DNA of 64,000 nucleotides from Leucocoprinus leucothites (lineage: Eukaryota > Basidiomycota > Agaricomycetes > Agaricales > Agaricaceae), in NCBI GenBank assembly GCA_013368445.1, contig JAACJO010000004.1, forward strand, positions 2,728,001-2,792,000, given 5' to 3'. Position 1 is the first letter of the stretch; each line of letters opens with the position of its first letter. A model generated the notes under the pieces. The model was not told the DNA's origin and did no database searches. It was given only the letters and a program-made list of their open reading frames with translations. Below are positions 55,493-64,000 of this stretch, in pieces. A program made the translations under genes and the position numbers.

Positions 55493-56459
55493 TCATTGTA
55501 CAACGCAACAACAGCCCGTGATGGCATTCGTCGCCACCGTCGTAGCAACACTAACGCCGACATCCAATGCTGTTTCGCCGAGGGACTTGGAATGCCTTAC
55601 TAAGCCTTCTCGCCATTAACATAATTAAACGCTCACCTTGGGTTCGGGGACTGGTCGCTTCAGCAAATCATGGATCAGAAGGGCGAAGATGAGAAATACT
55701 CTTTCTTCATACGGCATATCGACAAAGAACTTCAAAGTCGCTAACTCATTTTTTGAGAAGACCTTCTCCTCTAAGCTTGTGTAGGCCGCAACCTCTTGGC
55801 CGCCGCGAGTCGCCTAAAGCATACCGTCAAATGGGTTAGCATTTTTGCGTCTTCGTAAGTCACAGTAGGTTCCTCACAGTATACGTTAAAGCGCTACGCT
55901 TGATCGTATACTCTCCCGAGGGCCAAGTCCACTGAGTATTACTGCGACACAAAATCAATCAGAGGGTTCCAGCTGAGGCCTGAATAAACATGAAAACTCA
56001 CAGACTCAACACCCCTCCGATTCTCTTCTTCGCCTCTTTCATCGACTTGCTCACATTCCCAACCGTGATCTTCTCCTTCTTCCAATCAAGCTCGCCTTGC
56101 GCAACATTGCGAGCTCCGTCTACTCCGGGGACTGTACAAATGACGACGGAATGATTTGGTAAATCCAAGAATCCCCTGGTAGTGGTTATTGTGAACGTTG
56201 GCAAGGAAGGGTCGGTCATGCATGTGATCTGATTGTTGCCTGCGTTATAGAATTTGAAGGTGTATATTGGGACTGTGTTCGAGTTTAAGTTTGATTTTAG
56301 TGTGTTGGTGGATGTCGATGATGCTTGGGTGGAAGGCACCGGTGGAATAGCTTGAGCTGGTGGACCTGCCGTGGGCACGTGGGCAATGCCTTGTGGTACC
56401 GATGAGACGGATAGCGGATGTTCGGCGGTGGAGAGCGGGTCGGATGGTGGTGTTGCCAT
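55493..56459 (-). CDS. CaaX-tailed DUF6593-like protein, tandem copy 2
   Basis: Middle and shortest copy. ATG 56459 gives MATPPSDPLSTAEHPLSVSS. The disordered Pro/Ser/Thr region is only about 60 residues. Core: IYTFKFYNAGNNQITCMTDP, SLPTFTITTTRGFLDLPNHS, VVICTVPGVDG, GELDWKKEKITVGNVSKSM, KKRIGGVLSL; downstream exons carry ATRGGQEVAAYTSLEEKVFS, ELATLKFFVDMPYEERVFLI and FALLIHDLLKRPVPEPK. After an intron with donor GTGAGC and acceptor TCCAAG, the last exon reads SLGETALDVGVSVATT and ends ITGCCCVVQ (stop 55493-55495). The Cys triplet before VVQ may also be palmitoylated next to the farnesylated Cys. Homologous intron positions, in all copies, support the model. No catalytic motif is visible. Confidence 0.82.
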
Positions 56460-57528
56460 CGTTGTTTCGAGGGATAGTGGTTAATGGAACAGGAAAGAGG
56501 AAAAGGGCTTAATCTCTCGTTGCATCTTGACGCCAGCTTTTATGGACTGTGAGCTTCTGTTAGATGACTCCCATGCCGGGGGGCCACGAGCATAAAACAG
56601 TATCATCAAGGAGAGAAGGTGCATGAGTTCTCGCACTGCCGATTCTGCCAAGGCAAGTCTAATCCTGGGCGTTAAGTGATCATGGGGAGCAATAAACTCA
56701 TTTATAACTTGACATGAACACGATATCTTCGAGAGGCGCAGATAAAATTGGCCGAAGAAGCTGGGATCTTCCCACTGTCATCATAAATAAATCATTGAGT
56801 ACTCGTATCGGCATCCTGACATACTGGAGCATGTTATTTTGCGTATCTTCTCGAGGTGATGTTTGATGGTCGCAAGTACTGAACAGCAATTATCTGAAGT
56901 TCGACTGATTGATTGATGTGTTGCGTGCAAGTCGATGGATGCCGAACTTCAGCTTCCCACTGTCCCTCTCTTGTCAGTGCCATTCCTCATTCCTGCCATC
57001 TCCTGAGAAGGTGCTGCACAACGTTTCACGTAGACCATGAGCGATTACAAACGAGAGAATCTAAGATAGTAGAAATCTACGATTCCTCAAGGTGGATTGG
57101 TGGATGATCGCCCCTTCTACTTCTGGCCGGCCGCATCCAAGAAGAGATGTCTGAGTGATAACTACACTTCCGGTGCAGTGAATTGCCAGACCAGTTGTAA
57201 AATTACAATGTCCAGGTATAACTGGCTCACGAATGCAGCCTGGTATATAGTCCAAGCGATAGGAGAGAAGGAATGATCAGCCATGTATATTTTATTATCT
57301 GAACGTGAAAAGGGGGTATTACAGTCAGCATACGCCTTATGGTCGTTCGTTATTTGCTGATACGATCAATTATGCCAACTGAAGTGGATGATGCAATAAT
57401 GACAACTGTGACTACATCAAGCGAGTCTCACCATGATGGCGCTAAGTCGACACTCACTGTGTCCTGTATCGAATCACCGCCCAGACTTGCTTCAATAATA
57501 CATGGATCCATACACAATGTATTACAAT
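56460..57528. promoter_or_regulatory. Conserved upstream region of CaaX gene copy 2 and spacer
   Basis: Positions 56460-56915 share blocks with the other copies ('ccagcttttatggact' near 56535, 'tctgccaaggcaagtctaat' near 56640, 'gaggtgatgtttgatgg' near 56855). The part 56920-57528 has no gene I can support. Confidence 0.5.
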
Positions 57529-58861
57529 TACTGTACAACACAACAGCTCGTGATCGCATTCGTCGCTACATTTGTCGCCACCGTCGTGGCGACGTTGACA
57601 CCAGCTTCTCCCGCTCTTTCTTTGAAGGACTTGAATTGGATTTAGCATCTTCGTTATCGGTATAATCGAACACTCACCTGTGGTTCAGCGACTGGCGGAA
57701 GTTGAAAGTCGTGGAACATGAGGGCGAGGATCAGGAAGACCCTCTCCTCAAACGGCATATTGACAAGGAACCTCAAGGTCGCTAATTCGTTTTTTGAGAA
57801 TGCCTTTACGTTCAGAGAGGTGTATATTGCAAGTTCCCGACCGCCGCGTGTTGCCTAGGGCATATGTTATCATCCTGTCTGAATACCATGGAGGCAAAAA
57901 TTCGCTCACAGTCCATGTTCTAGAGTTGTGCGTGATCGTATACACTCCCGAGGTCCAAGTCCACTCAGTATCACTACACCAATCAATCAGACGCGCGGTT
58001 TGGGTCAAGTGACACAAAAACTCACAGACTGAACGTCCCTCCAATTTTCTTTTTTGCATCCGCCATCGATTTGCTCACGTTCCCAACTGTAATCTTCTTT
58101 GCTTTCCAATCAAACTCGCCCTGCACAGCGTTACGAGCTCCGTTTCCTCCGGGACTTGTACAAGTGACGACGGATTTCTTTGGCATATCCATGAACCCTC
58201 GAGGAGTTGTTGTCGTGAATGTAGGCAATGCAGGGTCGGTCTCGCATGTGATCTGGTTGTTGCCTGCGTCGTGGAATTTGTAGGTATATATTGGGACTGT
58301 ATTCGAGTTTGAATTCGAGTTCGAGGTGGGAGAGTTGTTGGCAGGTATTTGGACGGTAAGCGAGGATGGGGTAACTTGAGATTGTGAGCCTTTGGTAGGA
58401 GGGAGGGGCGCGTGGTTATTGGTTTGTGGTCCCGATATCCCTGAGGGCGTGTTTGGGGTGGGTGGGAGTGGTGCGTTTGTATTAGGATTAGGAATGCTCG
58501 CTGTTGGTCTGGGTGCGTAGGACGATGCCGTTGGGGATGGTACAGTTGCAGCTGGATGCGATGCATATGTTGATACAGGTGAGTGTTGTACACCTACAGC
58601 TGAGCTGGGCGAAGAAGGCATCACAGGCTTTGTGTTGAGTGTATATTGTGTCCCCGACGTAGATGTGTACGATGCAGATGTTCTGTGTGATATGGTTGGA
58701 CTAGTCGAGTTGAATGCATAGGATCTTTGTGGGATGACTGTTGTAGTCGGGTTATTGAGCGCATACGGGGTGTGTTGGATGGTGGAATTCGGGTTCGATG
58801 GCGGTGTTGCCACTGTATGTAGTACCCTTGGACCCGAATTGGGCCTTTCCGATGTCGCCAT
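57529..58861 (-). CDS. CaaX-tailed DUF6593-like protein, tandem copy 3
   Basis: Longest copy. ATG 58861 gives MATSERPNSGPRVLHTVATP; the VATPPSNPNST that follows aligns with the start of the other copies, so its N terminus is extended. The disordered region is about 180 residues, rich in Pro, Ser, Thr, Asn and Tyr with loose repeats (YALNNPTT, YAFNSTSP, QYTLNTKP). Core: IYTYKFHDAGNNQITCETDP, ALPTFTTTTPRGFMDMPKKS, VVTCTSPGGNG, GEFDWKAKKITVGNVSKSM, KKIGGTFSL; then SDTEWTWTSGVYTITHNSRT, ATRGGRELAIYTSLNVKAFS, FLVNMPFEERVFLILALMFH. The last exon reads SFKERAGEAGVNVATTVAT and ends NAITSCCVVQ with a stop at 57529-57531. The farnesylation-type CaaX end is identical in all three copies although the sequence just before it differs. 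Confidence 0.83.
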
Positions 58862-59340
58862 CGTCGTTTAGAGGGATGTTGTTCGTTAGTGAGGGAGGGA
58901 AGAGAGAATAGGTAGATCCCTCGTGGCATCTTCACCCCAGTTTTTTATTAGCTCTGGTATCTATTAGATGACTATCATGTCAGTGAAGTGGCACGTTCAT
59001 AATCTAGGGCCATTAGAGACAAAGGTACCTGAATTTTGGCACAGCCATGTTTGCCAAGGCAAGTCTAATTCTGGGCGTAAGTGATCATGGGCACAATAGA
59101 CTGATATTTATCTTGCCATGTATGACCGAACGCGACGTCTTCGAGGCGCGCAGGGAAGAGTGACCGAGGTGGAAATCTTCTCGTCATCATCCCAAGTAAA
59201 TCCTGTCGCTTTGTCGCGTCTATCACTTCTCAAGGCTCGTATTGGCATCCTGTCATCTTGGAGATTTTTCTGGGTATCTTGGTGAGGCGATGTTTGATTG
59301 TTGTGAAACTTGACAGCAAGCCTTGGGTTCGAATGATGGG
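58862..59340. promoter_or_regulatory. Conserved upstream region of CaaX gene copy 3
   Basis: Contains the same ordered blocks as copies 1 and 2: 'catcttcaccccag' near 58927, 'tttgccaaggcaagtctaat' near 59050, 'gaggcgatgtttgattgttg' near 59283. Confidence 0.55.
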
Positions 59341-62300
59341 CAACTCCAGAGGCGTTCGCACAGCAAAAGAGGGTGTACAGCCCATAGTAGTTCGCTAGAA
59401 AGTTTACTGGTATGATAAGAAAGTCTGGGAATTTGAGGCCAGTGCTGGGTTCTGGAGGAATGGGATTCTACGGATACGTTTGAGTGAGGTGTTCGTTTCT
59501 CGGGAAGCGCAAAAATGAACCTGAATGCGAAGTAGGTGGCGTTTCGCGACCTGTGGAAAATCTCAGTATTATCGTCAAATCCAGAGTTATCACTACGAAT
59601 CTCCCACTTGACCTAATACCAGGAGATAAAGAGTTTGAAGGTAACGAGTACTTAGTAATAGTTGAGTGACCAGGGCGGGATTGTTAGGTGACTTGCGGGG
59701 CGAGTTGGGGCTCTGCTTCGACATCTTCTACAATAGCATACATAATGTCCTGCTCGAATTCTGGCACTTCGGGGGAGAGGACTTTGGATGTCGTTGAAGC
59801 CATAAGGCGTACTCTGGAAAGCAGGTATCGGAGACAAACTTGTACATACAATGTGTATATGCACATCAATTGCTATTCCTGTCTTTTCGACTACCACCTT
59901 TCATCGCCTCGCGGTCAGTACGTACTGTTATGCTCTTCCAGTCCTTCATGTCTTTTCTCCTAGAGGTGGACCTTCGTATCCTTCTCCAACTTCACGTGAT
60001 TCCATCCCTGATATATCGCGTTCATGCAGAATCATCGAGATTTCTGAGAAGTTTGTACCAAGTCAACAAGCGCTCTCACAACATTCGTGTGAAATATAAC
60101 TGCTGGGTACTTAGTTTCTGTAATCCTACTCGCTCAAGCTTCCCTTAGATGACTTGACACCAGTCCATTAGTGGCCGCCCAAAACATTTTTTGTGTATTC
60201 CGCTACCGCCAGTTTCGAACAACTTCGCAGGTCCCGATTGACAATACACGAGTAGTTCACCCTATAATGGCTCCTGTGCTAGAGGTTTAGTAAGGTTGTG
60301 TACTAATGTCTTAACGGGTAATGTGAGTACATTTATCTTGATTGACCTTTCACATCGCTCAGGAGGCTCACTTGTCGCCATTCAAGGTAGACTCCTGGAT
60401 CAACGGCACGCATTTCTTAGCCCTGCCCCTCTCTCACCCTCCTCAGATACATGCCCGGTCTACGCTCATGCTGAGCCCTCATCTATTACTGCAAGCGTGA
60501 CGTTCGGCTGCATTCATGCACTCTCCATGTTCCTAGCTATATTGGCATCTTTCGATAGGCAACCGCTCACACTCGATCCTACATCGCCCTATCTACTTAA
60601 AGTCCACCAGACGCTGTGCAAAAAAATATCTCATCATTCCAGTTTTTCATCTTACTTTTGTCGGCCTTCAACGAAACATGATCTGCTACGCATTCCTCGA
60701 CCCACGTCCCCCTTCGCTGCGGCATATGGTGCCTTTGGGCATGGTAAGCCCGTTCTATTGGTGGCTTTTGCGGTCCATGTTTCTAATCAATTGGAGAGCA
60801 TTGTTTTATCTAGAGTCGTTCGGGTGTCCCTTCATTTTGTAATATAAATTGCGGGTACTTCCACTCGACCATTTCATCAGTCCGCGGTTGACTTTCATGA
60901 CTGTAATCTCCAAATAGCGGAACAGCTTGCGCACTGGACGCACTATTTGGCCGATCCATCAACGATGTCTCTCATTGGCTGGGGTTGGTGGGAATGCCAA
61001 CGAACCCCATACCATCTCAATGCTCAACCAACCAGAGTGCCGACATCACGACATCACGCAAATTCATCCCGAAACTTAATACCATTGGCGAACTTACACT
61101 CCAACGTGACTGCTGTAATCGGTCTTCTAGCGATCCTCAAGTCTCATCCACAGCAGTGAAGCCGGGTGCGTGAATGATACAAGGGCATTTTAGTCCAATG
61201 AGCGATTTTGTGGGAAGAGGCGCTACTCCCAGTCATTTCTCCAAAAGCGATGTCAACTTCTAGAAATCACGATCATCGATTACAATAGACTAATTCCTAT
61301 CTTATACAGATGGATACGATGCGAGGCTGAGCAGAAGGGGAATGCATGGCCCGAACCGATGACCGCCTTATGTATGCTCAGCTGGATGGGAGCGACGTAC
61401 CTATTCTGTGATGAGTTTATGAGCCTCTAGTTGAGACGACATTTCGCTGCTGGGGCAGCATGTGGCTAGTGCACGAGTTTGGATCGGATGATCGACTGGT
61501 CGCCTGCTGCCCGTGCTCAAGTAGAGTCGATCATCGCCGGCTGCACTATTTAACGGTTGTCCCATCTGATTCCTTCTCGGTTCAGTTGTGATGGCGCTCC
61601 TACTTTTCTGCATTCAAATTACTATTAGTGAGCGATCCGTCTCTCGTACCCGTATCATTAATACGATTTATTCCTTCAAATAACTGATAGGCTGGAGAAA
61701 TAGATGTTTGACTAGCACGCTTCTTTATTTCATTGCTTATCCGTTGCCAGAATCTCACAGGATGGCATGACCCAGATACCAGAGGACCACTGCTGCTCCG
61801 TCTCGCGAATTATTCCGACGCAAATTCAATTGTCTTTATAGTAGCTGAAAAGGCCTTCCATGGCTTCAACCTCGACGTTCAACCCGTCAAGACATAAAGC
61901 GTTAACTCCATCGACTCAGCATTGAAAGAAACTCTAGGTTCGGTTGACAGTCTGAGCCTTTGAGGTCGTAAGAAATTCATTGACCAAACATGATAGGCTG
62001 TCGTAAATAGCGGGCGATCAGACTCAGGAATTCTTCGGAAAAGATAAACAGGTTTCTGCACCGTTGTTAAGGATTGTAACCCTCAGCTCATCATATCCCT
62101 GCCGTCCAAACTGGGAAACGAGAATTTCATCTGAAGCACAACCTTGGGGAAGTTTGAGTGCGATGGTGTAGGAAGACTGTTCGATGAGAATAGTAGCCTC
62201 CGGTTCCCAGTGGACGAGTGGCGAAGCCGGGATCGGGGATGAGGCCATGTCGATAGCTTAAATATCGTTAGCTGAGAACCTTGGGTTGGCGAACAGGTTT

Positions 62301-63172
62301 GTGTCGAGTAGAGGTGCGTAGCCTCGCAAACTACATACTTTCGTATGTCTGTAGAAGAGCCACGCCCCTCGCATAGTGCGATCGCTGGACACTGATTGAC
62401 TCTGATTGTCCGCCTCTTTAGTTAATGCCACTCGAAGGTTGTCCATTCGATCGAACCACAAGAAGGGAGATTCGCAAGGGCGACTAGACTGCCTAGGCAA
62501 AGTATCACACTTGCAATTTTTTGGATGAGAGGCACGACAGCCTTCGTATTTGAGAGTCTAGTAACAAAAGCCCACCTTCTGGTACAGTACTGAGTATGGG
62601 TATTTGTGAGACCGATTTATCACCTCGCAGATCCTGTGCTAGATCGCTTACGTTTTTACACGATCAGTTCATGTACAGCCTCATCTCATATATTTATCGC
62701 ACGAGGCTATGCGTTGCTCATGAAATACCCTAAACCGTCCAAGATCTGCCAAAGGATGCGGTGGCCCATTTTGTTACTTTGGCAATGACAGGGGATGAGC
62801 ATTTAGAAAGTCTTGAAGGTGGGAAGTCCTCCCGCCTTCTCTTCTATTCCCTCCTCCCAATGCAGTCGGTGAAGCCCTGTATCCTCAAGCTATGGCGTGT
62901 GTTTCGCAGAAATCGAAATCGAAACCGATCAAGTGAGTTCACTGGCAGAGGAATGAGATGTCGGTGTACTTGACTTGGTCCGTGCGTCGATTGGTCTCTT
63001 CAAGCCGGGTCTGATGCTAGTATTGCCCACCGCCCCTTCGTATGATTACTAGTACATGATTTGGCGGCTAACGAAGATTTGGCAGGAAATTACTGTGTTT
63101 GCCGGGATTCTACCTGGGCACCAAAAGGATTTGTGCCACCTTATCTGTTACCCCAGATAGTCGAGGAGGAGA
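59341..63172. other. Gene-poor region, 3.8 kb
   Basis: No gene I can support with confidence. Candidates examined: plus 60296-60847 (183 residues, Ser/Leu-rich, no domain), minus 59684-59869 (ends in an acidic stretch, EFEQDIMYAIVEDVEAEPQL), and minus 62024-62248 (see separate entry). No tRNA or mobile element recognised. Confidence 0.4.
62024..62248 (-). CDS. Possible small gene or fragment, 74 aa
   Basis: MASSPIPASPLVHWEPEATI, then ILIEQSSYTIALKLPQGCAS and GYDELRVTILNNG. The alternating pattern 'YTIALKLPQG...DEI.VS...YDELRVTI' is loosely like the beta-sandwich of Hsp20/alpha-crystallin proteins. It has an ATG and a good-looking composition, but it is short and no further exon is evident, so it could be a remnant or chance. 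Confidence 0.28.
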   Translation of the reverse strand: MASSPIPASPLVHWEPEATILIEQSSYTIALKLPQGCASDEILVSQFGRQGYDELRVTILNNGAETCLSFPKNS

Positions 63173-64000
63173 ATGATTTCGCAAAGGTACTCTTTATATT
63201 CTTCCTTTGAACCACCGAAGTCTCTTATCATAACCATTGAGGCCTTGGGCCATGGCTCGCCGATACATGTTATTGAATACTATGACCCTGTGACAGGAGG
63301 GGTGATATTGTATCCCAATGGCCCGCCCCTGGGAAACAAAGGGACAAAGCAAAGGGACGTTCTTGACCGCCTGAGGCACAATCACTTGCACGATCTGGAT
63401 ACACCTCGGCAGACAGCGACAGTGGCGTCTGAATCTCATTTCCAGGCATGCCAGAGAAATGAAGGCGCTCAGCTCTCAAGAGCAAATGCTACCCGTCCAA
63501 TAGTATTCGAGCGTCAATCTCCACCTGTGCCTTCAACCACTGGCCACTCATTTCGCCTTGGTGCTCACCTTTCTCGTAGCCTTGGGCAGCCCAGAGCTAC
63601 TAGGTTGGATGGGGCTTTGCATGATATGGGTATGTATATTTGGTGGTTAAGTCAGTATAGTCCTCCTAACGTCCAGTCCAGACCTACCTCAGCCTGAGTC
63701 AGAAACAATGAATACTGATTCATTCGCTGCGATCACCCCTTTCTCACTCACATCACCCTTGAATAGCCAAAATTCACCATCGCCGAGGCATATAGATGAA
63801 AAGTTAGCGATTGCATTATTGGAACCGCCGCCTCAGGAATACGCCACTGACTACCTTATGACCTTGTCTCGCCAAGGTTCTCAATTCACTACAGCGACAG
63901 AAATAACATCTGCACCACCACCCGCGTATTCGTCACATCCGGAGTTCATTGGTTTCGATAATAACGTGGAATATCGACAAGTGGAACTGGATAACAAGGG
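63173..64000 (+). CDS. Hypothetical protein, 5' part (runs off the right edge)
   Basis: Exon 1 (63173-63629) starts MISQRYSLYSSFEPPKSLII and contains VIEYYDPVTGGVILYPNGPP, followed by a polar, probably disordered region. The donor ATG G|GTATGT joins to exon 2 (from 63682) at GTCCAG|ACCTAC, giving DLPQPESETMNTDSFAAI; the frame then stays open to the end of the window. The second exon is Pro/Ser/Thr-rich and holds PPPQEYATDY and APPPAYSSHPEF; the latter contains PPAY, a PPxY-type WW-domain ligand. I do not recognise the family. The true start could lie further upstream in another exon. Confidence 0.6.

Larger units (their letters stand above)
53667..59340. repeat. Triplicated unit of the CaaX-protein genes
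   Basis: Three direct repeats of about 1.4-1.8 kb (53667-55260, 55493-56915, 57529-59340), each a four-exon gene plus about 450 bases of conserved upstream DNA. They are separated by short unrelated spacers of 230-610 bases. Confidence 0.65.

Noticed and set aside
59684..59869. Minus frame ending in an acidic segment (EFEQDIMYAIVEDVEAEPQL)
   Set aside because: The composition looks protein-like, but no upstream exons, start or homologue could be identified.
60296..60847. 183-codon plus frame in the 59-63 kb gap
   Set aside because: Ser/Leu/His-rich without recognisable motif and no intron in a genome where most genes of this size have introns. Kept only as a weak possibility.
1..64000. CRISPR arrays, operons, ribosome binding sites, bacterial mobile elements
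   Set aside because: The window is eukaryotic (spliced genes, intron-containing tRNA); no regularly spaced repeats or prokaryotic signals were seen.

Overview
The window looks like nuclear DNA of a filamentous basidiomycete, most likely an Agaricomycete. The genes are split by many short introns (about 45-60 nt, GT-AG), coding density is high on both strands, tRNA genes are dispersed, and several families are typical of mushrooms (DUF6534-like 7TM protein, MYND-finger protein, macrophage-activating-glycoprotein-like secreted protein, probable DUF6593-like proteins, Zn2Cys6 regulators, F-box protein).

Layout. 1-5.2 kb: three tandem minus-strand MDR (GroES-like) enoyl-reductase genes; the first runs off the left edge and has a one-base loss, the second carries a frameshift and an altered splice donor, the third is intact. 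6.3-8.5 kb: an alpha-SNAP/Sec17-like gene with a frameshift at an A7 run, then an unrecognised gene. 9.2-11.7 kb: secreted M20 carboxypeptidase. 12.6-13.1 kb: cytochrome c. 13.5 kb: tRNA-Glu(UUC). 14.0-14.6 kb: type-1 phosphatase inhibitor (YPI1/inhibitor-3). 15.1-18.2 kb: a small secreted protein and a single-pass Cys-rich membrane protein. 19.8-20.8 kb: MYND-finger protein. 21.8-28.0 kb: three tandem plus-strand indoleamine 2,3-dioxygenase (IDO) genes, the third with two frameshifts. 28.5-32 kb: small secreted protein, tRNA-Leu(CAA) with intron, DUF6534-like membrane protein. 32.3-34.3 kb: Zn2Cys6 transcription factor. 35.8-37.4 kb: F-box protein. 37.7 kb: tRNA-Glu(CUC). 38-47.4 kb: two GPR1/FUN34/YaaH acetate transporter paralogues around a 7TM protein and a proline-rich EH-like endocytic-type protein. 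51.6-53.6 kb: secreted glycoprotein and a small HMG/YABBY-like protein. 53.7-58.9 kb: three tandem minus-strand paralogues that each end in the same CaaX-type tail. 63.2 kb to the right edge: start of an unrecognised gene. The stretches 41.2-43.5, 47.5-51.6 and 58.9-63.2 kb hold no gene I can support.

The theme is local gene amplification: three three-gene tandem arrays (MDR, IDO, CaaX family) and one dispersed pair (GPR1). In the MDR and CaaX arrays the upstream non-coding DNA was copied and is still recognisable. Coding damage in the window is limited to single missing bases, nearly all explicable as homopolymer contractions, in members of the MDR and IDO arrays and in the SNAP-like gene. 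This could be pseudogenisation of spare copies or uncorrected sequencing error; the sequence alone cannot decide, although a damaged splice donor in MDR copy 2 favours true decay there. The most novel-looking element is the tandem family of predicted prenylated proteins at 53.7-58.9 kb. All exon models were worked out by hand from splice consensus and reading frame.
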